Part shown: positions 8,826 through 17,472 of the stretch, in pieces
Numbering within the stretch: position 1 is the first letter of the stretch
Layout: the number at the start of each line of letters is the position of its first letter
From: Promethearchaeota archaeon
GTDB lineage: Archaea; Asgardarchaeota; Lokiarchaeia; Sigyniarchaeales; SOKP01
Assembly: GCA_019058445.1 (NCBI GenBank)
Contig: JAHPZA010000010.1
Span: 636,035 to 700,034 of the forward strand
Direction: 5' to 3'
DNA length: 64,000 bases
Notes under the pieces: generated by a model
Databases searched by the model: none
Seen by the model: only the letters and a program-made list of their open reading frames with translations
What the model was told of the DNA's origin: nothing
Position numbers and translations under genes: made by a program

Positions 8826-10115
8826 ATGAACAATCGATTCATTGTGGATAAAAAAATTACAAATGAGTTTGTCGAAACTTATACAAAAACAACCTATAGG
8901 ATAATAGGCAAAGAAAGACATTCCGCAATTAAACCTTGCCACTGGTTAGAACAAAAATTGATGACGGGGAGGAACAATCGCAATTGTTATAAAGGTGTGT
9001 TTGGAATACAGAGCCATCGTTGCTTACAAAATTCACCATCTCTTCCTTTTTGCACTCATCAATGTGTTTTTTGTTGGAGAGATATAGAGAAAGAGGGGAT
9101 TGGAAATGAATTTTTGGTTGAACCAGATGAACCTGCATATTTAGTAGAAGAAATGATTCGTCATCAACAAGATATTATAAAGAATCACTTACCTCTAAGA
9201 AGATATCTTGATAATTATGAGATTATGAACGACGTACTTTATTTTATGTTAACTAATAAAGGAAACAACAGTATAAATTCTATTTCTAATAATGTTCATG
9301 TGAGTAAAAATAAAATAGAACGAGCTATGACATTATTGAAGAATCAAAAATTTATAATTCCAATTGATAGTTCATTAAACATTTTTAGGATTGATGAAGA
9401 TATAAGCTGTTGCATTGATTCAAGAGAAGAAATAGAGGATTTGATTAATCGAGAGCTAACTACACCAGATGAGATCATGCAAGCCCATGGTGAAGCTTTA
9501 CATCCTAACCATGCAGCAATATCTTTGGATGGTGAACCAATGTTATATCCTAACATGTCAGATTTTGTGAATGAGTTCAAGAAAAGGAATATGACAACCT
9601 TTATCGTAACTAATGGTACTTTACCAGAAGCAATAAATAAGTTAGTATCTTTACCAAATCAATTGTATCTGACTTTACCTGCTCCAAATGAAAAAATATA
9701 TAAAAAGACATGTCATCCAACTATTAAAAATGGTTGGAAAAAAATAATGGAATCATTAGAGATGATTAGTTCATTAGATTGCAGAACCTTAGTAAGATTA
9801 ACAGCAGTTAAAAACCTAAATGTAAGCGAGAAAATAATTAAAGAGTATATAAAAATTATAGAACAGGTTAATCCTAATTTTTTTGAAATTAAAGGATTTA
9901 CATTACAGGCTAAAGCACTTTCAATCAAAGAACGATTAAAGAGCGATAAGCCCCTCCAATACTTTTTTCCAGAATATGAGTATTTGAAAAAAATTGCCCT
10001 TATATTTGAAGAGTTAAGTAATTTTCCTTTAATTTATATAAATGAACCGAGTAGAGATTTTTTATTTGCAGTAAATTGGGAGAAAGAAAAGGATCCAAAA
10101 ATTGTAGCACCCTAG
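8826..10115 (+). CDS. taw1: tRNA 4-demethylwyosine synthase (Taw1/TYW1-like radical SAM) with an extra winged-helix-like insertion
   Basis: This radical-SAM enzyme builds the tricyclic imG-14 base from m1G37 of tRNA-Phe, using pyruvate. The CxxxCxxC motif is CTHQCVFCWRD near residue 75. Three further Cys that fit a second Fe-S cluster lie upstream (KPCHWL, NCYKGVFG, SHRCLQ). Downstream come SLDGEPMLYP, VTNGTLP and LPAPNEKIYKKTCHP, all typical of Taw1. The enzyme is 429 residues, about 90 longer than ordinary archaeal Taw1. The extra part lies between the radical-SAM motif and the GEP strand (roughly residues 125-200) and looks like a winged helix (SINSISNNVHVSKNKIERAM). The ATG start follows an AT-rich promoter-like spacer. 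Confidence 0.9.
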   Translation: MNNRFIVDKKITNEFVETYTKTTYRIIGKERHSAIKPCHWLEQKLMTGRNNRNCYKGVFGIQSHRCLQNSPSLPFCTHQCVFCWRDIEKEGIGNEFLVEPDEPAYLVEEMIRHQQDIIKNHLPLRRYLDNYEIMNDVLYFMLTNKGNNSINSISNNVHVSKNKIERAMTLLKNQKFIIPIDSSLNIFRIDEDISCCIDSREEIEDLINRELTTPDEIMQAHGEALHPNHAAISLDGEPMLYPNMSDFVNEFKKRNMTTFIVTNGTLPEAINKLVSLPNQLYLTLPAPNEKIYKKTCHPTIKNGWKKIMESLEMISSLDCRTLVRLTAVKNLNVSEKIIKEYIKIIEQVNPNFFEIKGFTLQAKALSIKERLKSDKPLQYFFPEYEYLKKIALIFEELSNFPLIYINEPSRDFLFAVNWEKEKDPKIVAP

Positions 10116-10220
10116 AAAATAAATTTCCATCTTGACTACTAAATTTTAAAGATAATATCGAGAGCTATTTAGGATAAATTCATAAGATTAAGATATGATT
10201 AAATACTTTATAGGTCAATC

Positions 10221-10829
10221 ATGTTTGTAGTCTGCTTCGATCTTGAAGGAGTTTTTACCCCAGAAATATGGATTACTGTAGCAGAAGCAACGGGAATAGA
10301 TGAACTAAAAATCACGACTAGAGAAGAACCTAATTACGATAAACTTATGAAGAAAAGGATAGAATTACTTAGATTAAATAAGATTAATCTTAAAGACATT
10401 CAGACTATCATATCAAAAATGGAATTATTACCTGGTGCTGAAGAATTTATGGGTTGGATTCGCTCAGTGGCTCAAGTTGCAGTAATTACAGACAATTATA
10501 AGGAATTTTTAATGCCATTGTTAAAGAAACTGGGATTTCCCCTTTGTTTTCATCATCAACTTGAAGTGGATGAAAATGGCATGATATCAAATTATCACTT
10601 AACAACGAAAGATATGAAAAAAAAGGCTGTACAGTTTTTTAGAGACATGAATTATAAAGTTATTGCCGTAGGTGATTCTTACAACGATATTGATATGTTA
10701 AAGGAAGCTGAACATGGGATATTATTTAAACCGCCACAAAATGTCATAGATGAATTTCCAGAGTTTCCTGTTGTAAATAATTATTCTGATTTTAAAGTGA
10801 TCTTATCAAATCATCTAAGAATTTCTTAG
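10221..10829 (+). CDS. thrH: HAD-family phosphatase, ThrH-like (phosphoserine phosphatase/homoserine phosphotransferase)
   Basis: The sequence follows bacterial ThrH almost end to end: FDLEGVFTPEIWI at the N-terminus (nucleophile Asp in the DLE motif), TTREEPNYDKLMKKRIELL in the cap, AVITDNYKEF (motif II Thr), and AVGDSYNDIDML (motif IV Asp pair). ThrH removes phosphate from phosphoserine and can pass it to homoserine. Length (202) matches the family. It is transcribed convergently with the ApgM gene, the two stop codons being only a few bases apart. The family is confident; whether both ThrH activities are kept is inferred. Transfer from bacteria is possible but cannot be shown here. Confidence 0.88.
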   Translation: MFVVCFDLEGVFTPEIWITVAEATGIDELKITTREEPNYDKLMKKRIELLRLNKINLKDIQTIISKMELLPGAEEFMGWIRSVAQVAVITDNYKEFLMPLLKKLGFPLCFHHQLEVDENGMISNYHLTTKDMKKKAVQFFRDMNYKVIAVGDSYNDIDMLKEAEHGILFKPPQNVIDEFPEFPVVNNYSDFKVILSNHLRIS

Positions 10830-10835
10830 AAATTT

Positions 10836-12065
10836 TTATGAATTTAATAAGAGATGAATAAATTCTTCGCCATTTTGAATTAATCCATATTCACCTTCTT
10901 TTCCAGTCTGTTCAGAATATTTACGAGTTGCTTTTGCACTTGCCTCACTCTGCGGATTATAAATTGCAAATGGTACTGGATCGCTTGAGTGAGTACGAAT
11001 TTTACAGGGAGTAGGATGGTCTGGTAAAACGGCAATTACAAGTTCATTATTAAATTTTTTTTCTGCTTGAATAAATGATTTTACAATATATCGATCGAAA
11101 TCATTTAAAGCTGCCAATTTCTTATTGGGATCCCCAGTATGGCTCATTTCATCGACAGCTTCTATATGCAAATAAATAAAATCCTTGTTTTTTAAAGATT
11201 TTAACGCAGCTTTTACTTTACCCCGATAATTTGTATCAGGTAGACCTGTAGCACCTTTAACATGAATGGGTTCCAATCCAGCAGCAATACCAATTCCGAA
11301 TATTAAATCGACAGCAGAAATTACTGATCCATTTAAACCATATTTCTCATAAAATGGTACAATACTAGGTCTCTTACCACATCCCCATGGCCAAATGTGG
11401 GTAGCCATTCGTTTCCCAGCTTTAGCACGTTTTTTGTTTATGTTATGCTTAATTAATAATTTATGGCTTTTTTCAATAAGATCATTAATATAATCTGCTG
11501 TTATTTTAGCCTTTTCCTCACTTCGTTCCTTAGGTTTTGCTAGGAAATCTTTGTATGGTTTATCAAGTTGATCGTGTGGTGGAGTCAGATTAAGATTTTC
11601 TGAATATCTATTCCCATCAAGACGTAAAATATGCCGATATTGTACTCCTGGAAAAAAATCCACGCCATCATCTCTCAATTGGGATTGGAGATATAAAATT
11701 AAAGGTGTAGATTCTTTGGTGGTGATATGACCTGAGGAGTAATCTTTAATTAATCCCTCCTCAATATTAATTATATTACACCTAAATGCAATATCAGTTT
11801 TACTTAAGGGCACTCCAGCGCTCAATGCTTCCAAAGGACCACGCCCAGTTAGATCTTTTTCAGGTCGATATCCCATTACACTCATATTAGCAACTTCACT
11901 CCCCGGATGCATCCCCTCAGGAATAGTTTTTAGCATTCCCATCTGTCCATGACTGGCAATCCAATCCATGGCTGGAGTTTCAGCCAATTCGAAAATTGTT
12001 TTATTTCCTAAATGTTCAATTGGCCAATCTGCTGCTCCATCGCATATTAAAATGACATATTTCAT
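10836..12065 (-). CDS. apgM: 2,3-bisphosphoglycerate-independent phosphoglycerate mutase, archaeal type
   Basis: ApgM interconverts 3- and 2-phosphoglycerate in glycolysis and gluconeogenesis and belongs to the alkaline phosphatase superfamily with two metal ions. Visible motifs are the first metal site ICDGAADWP, the Ser-containing segment GSEVANMSVMGYRP with the conserved DLTGRGPLEALSAG, and the C-terminal metal ligands in HIEAVDEMSHTGD and VLPDHPTPC. The length of 409 residues matches archaeal ApgM (about 400-412). The ATG start lies at the expected position directly before the first strand. Single gene, convergent with the ThrH-like gene. High confidence. Confidence 0.95.
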   Translation of the reverse strand: MKYVILICDGAADWPIEHLGNKTIFELAETPAMDWIASHGQMGMLKTIPEGMHPGSEVANMSVMGYRPEKDLTGRGPLEALSAGVPLSKTDIAFRCNIINIEEGLIKDYSSGHITTKESTPLILYLQSQLRDDGVDFFPGVQYRHILRLDGNRYSENLNLTPPHDQLDKPYKDFLAKPKERSEEKAKITADYINDLIEKSHKLLIKHNINKKRAKAGKRMATHIWPWGCGKRPSIVPFYEKYGLNGSVISAVDLIFGIGIAAGLEPIHVKGATGLPDTNYRGKVKAALKSLKNKDFIYLHIEAVDEMSHTGDPNKKLAALNDFDRYIVKSFIQAEKKFNNELVIAVLPDHPTPCKIRTHSSDPVPFAIYNPQSEASAKATRKYSEQTGKEGEYGLIQNGEEFIHLLLNS

Positions 12066-12170
12066 TTGCTCAATATGTTGAAATTATAGTTCTTATTATA
12101 AACTATCTTTTTCTAACTTTTAAAATTTAAAATTATGTTGCAATTAAGAGGTCGATTCAAGTAATGAAAT

Positions 12171-12845
12171 TTAAATCAAACTAGCTGATATAATTTGCTT
12201 TAATTTTCCTAAATTCGTCTTTTTTAAAGCTGAAAACTCTAAATAAGGGACTTCAATTCCATAATCTTCCTGAAATTTTTCTATGTGAATCAAATTCAAA
12301 CCATATTCTCTTGCGCACTCTACAAACAGATTAACTATACGCTTTTTATCAAAATTTGAAACTTTATCGATTTTATTAATAATAACTAAAATTGGGATTT
12401 CAAACTCCTTTAAGAATTTGATTAATTCAAAACTTAATGGAATAGTTTCAGTATTCTGAATGAAATATTTACTAATTTCATCTTCTATTCTTAAAATGTT
12501 AATAATTACTAGGCCAAAGAAATATTGTGTATAGTTTTTCTCGATATGGATCACTATCTGTTTCTTAATATGTTCTTCCCTTCTACGACTCGAATGACGC
12601 ATATAACCGAATCCTGGGAGATCTACAATCTTATATGGCAATCCTTTTTGTATAATTGGATTAATTAGTAAAGTACTCCCTGGGGTTTTTCCCGTTTTAC
12701 CTTTAAATTGTTTAGTACTAGGTAATAATAATCTTGTAATAGAGCTTTTACCTACATTTGAATTTCCAATAATTAAAAGGGAAGGTTTTTCTGTCATTTT
12801 ATTTAAAGTGTATTTTTTAATATAAAGAGGGGTGGAACAGAACAA
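12171..12845 (-). CDS. engB: EngB-family GTP-binding protein
   Basis: A TrmE-Era-EngA-like small GTPase. G1 is GNSNVGKSS, G3 is DLPGFGYM (the FGY after DxPG is typical of EngB), and G4 is NKID near residue 150. Bacterial EngB helps assemble the large ribosomal subunit; archaeal homologues are shorter and less studied. The listed start is a TTG ten bases after the upstream gene's stop; an ATG at 12797 would give a 208-residue protein beginning MTEKPSLL, just before the first strand, and is an equally good choice. The gene follows the acidic-protein gene closely on the same strand, suggesting one transcript. Confidence 0.85.
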   Translation of the reverse strand: MFCSTPLYIKKYTLNKMTEKPSLLIIGNSNVGKSSITRLLLPSTKQFKGKTGKTPGSTLLINPIIQKGLPYKIVDLPGFGYMRHSSRRREEHIKKQIVIHIEKNYTQYFFGLVIINILRIEDEISKYFIQNTETIPLSFELIKFLKEFEIPILVIINKIDKVSNFDKKRIVNLFVECAREYGLNLIHIEKFQEDYGIEVPYLEFSALKKTNLGKLKQIISASLI

Positions 12846-12855
12846 TCAAACAATA

Positions 12856-13767
12856 TTAGATATCCGAAAAATCATCTTTCAGAAAATCAGAAAACATTTT
12901 CTTCTTTTCTTCTTCTTTGATTATTGGTCTGGTACTTATAGGTTCTCCCGTTTGTTCTAAAAGTTCTCTTAGTGTTTCGACATTTATGTTTATTTTAAAT
13001 TTACCTCCACTCATATAGCGGATAATTTTTTTATCATTTAGAGTTAATCGAAGTATATATCCTAAACCAAAGTAAAATTGATGTTCTGGAATTGGATCGA
13101 TGGGACTCTTACTAGTGACTTCTTTTAACACATCATATAATAATGCTTTAGTAGCAATGTGATCTTCTACATTAAACACTAAATAATATAGAGCATGATA
13201 CCATATCTTATCCCGTTTAGATTTTACATATTCTAAGAATTTCTCAGGAGTAATAATTTCTTTTTCTTCTTTCTCCTTTTTTTTTAGTAATTCTTGTTTA
13301 ATTCTTTCCTCTAATTCATGGGAAATACCAGGGGTTTTAATAGTCTTATCAGATATATCAGATGTGTCGGAAGGTGTTAATATTTCTTCTTGTTTTACCG
13401 TCTCAATCGCATCTTTCATATCTTTTAATTCATCAAAATCAATTTGTTCTATATCTGAAAAATCAGTAATCATTGCTTCTTTCTGTTCGATATATTCCGT
13501 TTCTTCTGAATGTTTGGTTTCAATTTCAATACTTTCAAGGTCGGTTGTAGGAATTTCTTCGATACGCTCTTTTTCTGGGGTTATGGATTCCTGTTCTCTA
13601 ACTTGCGCGATAGCTTCTTGCATGTCTTTAAGTTCTTCCATATCTAAATCATCCAAGTCTGAAAAGTCTGATTCCAAATATTCCATATCTTTCAAATATT
13701 CTTGTAAATCGTCTCCAAATTCCTCTTCTTTTTCTTCTTCTTTTTCCTCATCTTGATTTTGATTCAT
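12856..13767 (-). CDS. Acidic protein with repeated DFSD-type motifs and a folded C-terminal domain
   Basis: I do not recognise this family. The first 150 residues are very acidic and contain the same unit twice: FSDLDDLDMEELKDMQEAI near residue 35 and FSDIEQIDFDELKDMKDAI near residue 101, each followed by a Gln/Glu-rich stretch and a TP dipeptide. The protein ends with DFLKDDFSDI, a third copy of the DFSD core. Between them (residues 185-285) lies a compact helical domain with several aromatic residues (KIWYHALYYLVFNVEDH). The pattern suggests a disordered arm with short linear binding motifs. It precedes engB by about 10 nt. Start is an ATG preceded by GAAGAG. Confidence 0.65.
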   Translation of the reverse strand: MNQNQDEEKEEEKEEEFGDDLQEYLKDMEYLESDFSDLDDLDMEELKDMQEAIAQVREQESITPEKERIEEIPTTDLESIEIETKHSEETEYIEQKEAMITDFSDIEQIDFDELKDMKDAIETVKQEEILTPSDTSDISDKTIKTPGISHELEERIKQELLKKKEKEEKEIITPEKFLEYVKSKRDKIWYHALYYLVFNVEDHIATKALLYDVLKEVTSKSPIDPIPEHQFYFGLGYILRLTLNDKKIIRYMSGGKFKININVETLRELLEQTGEPISTRPIIKEEEKKKMFSDFLKDDFSDI

Positions 13768-13940
13768 CTACTCTTCTCAAAAATAAATCTTTGTAAGTTT
13801 TTTTAATTCTATTAATAATAATAAAGTTATTTTAGTTCTATAAATATTAAGATTCAAACTAATAAAATTAATTTGGGTATAAATCCATTTTAGTATGGAG
13901 AAAAATGATATATAATTGCAATAAGAAATGAAACAAAAAA

Positions 13941-14465
13941 ATGAGTATTTTTAAGCTAAAAATTGTCGTTCTGGGTATGGTTGGAGTAGGTAAAACAGAT
14001 ATAATTCGAAGATTTCTTAGACAAGACCTTATAACAGATTATAAATTAACAGTTGGAATTGATATTTTTACTAAATATCTCGCATATGAGGAAGGAAAAA
14101 TTGCGTTAATTTCTATTTGGGATATCGCGGGCCAATCACGATTTGAGGATATCCGAAAGACTTTTTATAACAACGCAGATGGTGCAATGATCATTTTTAA
14201 TCTTTATAATATGCCTAGTTTTGCCAAGGCTAAACAGTTAGTTGATGAAATTAGAGATTTTATTTGAGATGAAATTCTTTTTGTTCTAATGGGTAATAGG
14301 ATTCATTCAGTTAATCAAAATGCTGATATAATTGATAGATCTACAATCCTTGATTTTACTTACAATGAAGATGGTTTGTATATAGAAGTATCTCCAAATT
14401 CAGATAATAATATAGACTTAGCATTTAAAGAATTAACTAGAAAAATTATAAATTCTTCAAGATAA
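13941..14465 (+). pseudogene. Ras/Rab-like small GTPase interrupted by an in-frame TGA
   Basis: The first 108 codons encode an ordinary Rab-like start: G1 GMVGVGKTD, switch region TVGIDIF, and G3 WDIAGQSRFEDI. A TGA at 14265-14267 stops the frame, but the same frame stays open for 65 more codons to a TAA at 14463-14465. It resumes the GTPase fold (DEILFVLMGNR, then a C-terminal helix LAFKELTRKII). The full 174-codon length is exactly that of a Rab. The G4 NKxD is already lost (GNRIH), and the G5 region is weak. The simplest reading is a nonsense mutation in a decaying gene; TGA readthrough or a sequence error are alternatives. A TATA-like GATATATAA lies about 35 nt upstream. Confidence 0.7.
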
Positions 14466-14638
14466 TAACTTGGCAAGGTTTTTTGATTTATAAAATAAAT
14501 TTCTGAATGAAGTTTTAAAATCTCAAACTATAAATCCTAAATGAATAGTAGGGACATAAGATTTTTAGATAAAAGAGATTATTTACATCTGTTTTAAAAT
14601 AGATATTTAACTAATATTTTTAATATACATACGATTAT

Positions 14639-15703
14639 TCAGATATATTTTTTTAAAACTTCGATTACAACTTTCATAGGAGTTATATTTTCAGATTCCA
14701 TTCTTCTTAACGCTTCTTCTTTTGTTATCATCTTCTCTCTTATCATATTACTTAATATTTCATCTTTTTCCGTAAATCCAATACTTTTCTTATAGAGATA
14801 ATTTTTTAATACGCTTATAAGACAATCAAAACGCCAAGGAGATGTGCTGAAATCTGAAACTTTCCAATTTAATTTTTTTTTTATTGTAGATAATACTTTT
14901 TGTTCATTCCATTCAATATAACGATAAAGTCTCAAAGTTATTTGATTGGGATAAAAGAAATCTCGAATTTTGTTGGAATGAAAACAATAGAAGTATTCTT
15001 TCAAATATATTAAAGAAATGGTTGCATTTAAGAAGTAAAGAGGATTTTTTAAAAGCTCGTACACATAACCAAATAGGAATGAAAATATCTTACTCTTTCT
15101 AATGATTTTTATACTACCAAAGGGATTACTAAAAAATAATTTTTTTTTGAAGCGGGAGGATTCTACTGGATTTCCAGCACCTATCACAATGAGTGGAATC
15201 TTCTCTTTTTTTGCTAATTTTAGTAACCCTCGAAAAATGCCAAGTCTACATCCACAGCATATCATAGGAATCATTGCAGCTGAGGGGTTACGCATCCACG
15301 ATTTAATATTATGCCTAATACAATTCCTCAAAAAATTATGCTTTTCAATAATCAATTTAACATTTAAAATATCAGTCATTTTCTTCATATTGCTTTTTGC
15401 TTCTTTAGGAATAAAGCCATTATCAGCAGAATATGCAAGTATTTTCATATTAAACTTTTTTACAAGATAATATAACGCATATGAACTGTCTCTCCCTCCA
15501 CTTATCCCAACTAAACAATCATATTTATTATTTTCATTTCGAATAGAATCAAATATTTTCTCCAATTTTTTTTTTCCCTTATATTTTGCCTTCCTATAAC
15601 TTAAGCAGTAATTGCAAACTCCATCTTGATCATACTCTATTCCAGGATAATTTGCTGGTAATAGACATTTAGTACATTTTTTTAAGGATATCTGGTTTAT
15701 CAT
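14639..15703 (-). CDS. PP-loop ATPase, N-acetyl sugar amidotransferase (WbpG)-like
   Basis: N-terminal zinc-type pairs (CTKCLLP and CNYC) precede the PP-loop SGGRDSSYALYY near residue 68, which binds ATP for adenylation. YSADNGFIPKEA and ICCGCRLGIFRG follow. This order is that of WbpG/LegG-like amidotransferases, which place an amidine or amino group on UDP-linked sugars together with glutaminase and cyclase partners (HisH/HisF types). No such partners are in the window, so the sugar role is inferred from family only; a tRNA-thiolase-like role is less likely. The ATG start is followed directly by the first Cys motif. About 100 residues in the middle are hydrophobic/aromatic and divergent. Confidence 0.75.
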   Translation of the reverse strand: MINQISLKKCTKCLLPANYPGIEYDQDGVCNYCLSYRKAKYKGKKKLEKIFDSIRNENNKYDCLVGISGGRDSSYALYYLVKKFNMKILAYSADNGFIPKEAKSNMKKMTDILNVKLIIEKHNFLRNCIRHNIKSWMRNPSAAMIPMICCGCRLGIFRGLLKLAKKEKIPLIVIGAGNPVESSRFKKKLFFSNPFGSIKIIRKSKIFSFLFGYVYELLKNPLYFLNATISLIYLKEYFYCFHSNKIRDFFYPNQITLRLYRYIEWNEQKVLSTIKKKLNWKVSDFSTSPWRFDCLISVLKNYLYKKSIGFTEKDEILSNMIREKMITKEEALRRMESENITPMKVVIEVLKKYI

Positions 15704-16069
15704 TTTTTTAAAAATTTTAATTGTTGGGAATTATAATATAATGCTACTATATTAAAACAGAAATAACTAATAAAGAAGATTATTATTACCATACTTTAAA
15801 GAAAGCTAATTATAGTTAATTATAATGAATATATATATTAAAATTCAACAATTAGATTATGTTTGCCAATTTTATGATATTTTATTAATTTCATAAATAT
15901 TCTTTTACTAAGCCTGATGAATAATTAGAGATGCATTATGCTATATGCACCAACTAAAACACAATTATTTAAAGGAAAAGAGAAATAAAAAATGATATAG
16001 AATTATCGATATATCCTTAAAATCAAAATAAGAATTTAGATATACTAATATATAATAAAAAAATAAGAA
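15704..16069. other. Intergenic spacer, no feature recognised
   Basis: This is a 366-bp, very AT-rich spacer between the PP-loop gene start and the EF-2 fragment. I see no ORF of note, no tRNA-like cloverleaf and no long repeat. It probably holds the promoter of the PP-loop gene at its left end. Confidence 0.5.
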
Positions 16070-16070
16070 C

Positions 16071-16740
16071 TATGTTCTTTTATAGATAAATCGCTCCCAT
16101 GATTTGGTTGAGGCCATTTCTTCGGGCATTCCTTTGCGTTTTCTTATATCTAAAATTACTTTTTCTTCTAATGAGGGAGGCACTTTCTCAAAACCTTTAA
16201 ATTCATATCCGAAAAAGGCTCTTCCCTGTGTAGAACTTCGAATTTCATCGGCAATTCCAATTATTTCAGCAGCGGGAATCTGACCTTGAACTCTCACGTA
16301 CTCTCCTTCGGGTATAACGTTATTAATTCGTCCACGATGTTTATTAATTATTGCATTCACCCCTCCTTCTGTTCCCTCAGGTGTTTTCACATCTATTTTT
16401 TGAATTGGCTCAAATATATGAGGCTCAGCATTAAGCATCGCTAAGGAGAGCGCTGAATAACTCATGGATGCTGTCTGAGCGAATTGGGTATGGCGAGGGT
16501 CTTCGTGAATTACGAGATCTGTGAAAACTGCCTTAATTCCAAGCGCGGGCTCTTTAGCTAATATACATTCTTCAATCCAATTCCTAAATGAACTGATAAG
16601 GTCATTTCTTATTCTATCAAAGCGCTGTAGTCCTGAGGCTCCATTAACTAAAAGATTTCCTTTATATACGTCTACAATTCGTCTTGCCTCCTTAGTTTCC
16701 CATCCAGCTTCTTCTCTTAGAATTTGTGCTCGCTCTTTTT
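16071..16740 (-). pseudogene. Duplicated 3' fragment of elongation factor 2
   Basis: This 670-bp stretch copies the last roughly 220 codons of the EF-2 gene at 46013-46682, including its stop codon. I count about 17 differences, all in the two outer parts. The central 394 bp (16182-16575 versus 46124-46517) are identical. The reading frame stays open, but there is no start, G domain or domain II, so it cannot make a working factor; an internal ATG at 16465 would give 131 residues of domains IV-V. The fragment ends abruptly at a T-run, where a truncated membrane-protein gene begins on the other strand. The identical core points to gene conversion or a very recent copying event. Confidence 0.85.
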
Positions 16741-17320
16741 TTCTTGGTCGGCTAAAGTTCTAAGAGTATATTCAAATATTGATTATATAATTTATACAGA
16801 TATAATTGACCCGAATACTCCAATCTCTTGGATATTATTAAGGATATCCTATTATAGAATCACTTACACATTTATTACTGCTGCTATATTTTTGTCTTAT
16901 CTACTTAAAGCAGAAATCTTTGAAAATAAAAATAGTAAAGTCAATCTATTTATAATTTTGGGATTTACAATATTTAATTTGATTTTTTCTATTCTTGTTT
17001 TTAAGAAAGGAAATATGTTATTTGATGTATTAATTTTCTTATTTGTATTCATTTTTATGAACATTGTTTATATCCCTTTTCTAAAAAACGCATTAAAAGC
17101 TTATAAAGCTACATATCATCCCGGTTTTAGAAAATCTTTTTTATTTTTGTCACTAATGTCCGTTTCTTATATTTTGGTATTACTTTGCTTGTTATTAGAT
17201 CGTATTTATATTTTTTTTAGACACTACGGATTTACTATTTTTTATTTTTTTACATGGATATTTGTAATAATAGGCATCTTTAGTACATATTTTGGCTATC
17301 TCAAATTAGATACAAAATAG
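16736..17320 (+). pseudogene. 5'-truncated 7TM membrane protein, paralogue of the gene at 19657
   Basis: From FFSWSAKVLR onward the frame aligns with residues from about 55 to the end of the intact membrane protein at 19657-20400. Shared segments include TPISWILLRI, LCLLxDRIYIF and TYFGYL/NYFGYL near the C-terminus. About six transmembrane segments remain; the first helix and start codon are gone, replaced by the antisense EF-2 fragment. The breakpoint falls in a run of T residues present in both partners (16733-16742), suggesting a microhomology-driven join. The part that remains is undamaged, so truncation is recent, or the join is an assembly artefact. Confidence 0.75.
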
Positions 17321-17472
17321 AAATGAATTTTTCCATGAAAAAATAAGAATTATGGTAATCCTTCCAGATTTGTATAATTTCAAGAAGAAATACTTAATGA
17401 ATTTTTGGAGTGTAAACTATAGGATTTAATAATTTGGATATTATTTAAGGATTACATTTATTCTCCAAATTA

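Noticed and set aside
16724..17320. 198-codon ORF starting at 16724
   Set aside because: Its first codons are antisense EF-2 sequence; only the part from about 16736 is homologous to the 7TM protein, so the apparent start is not real.
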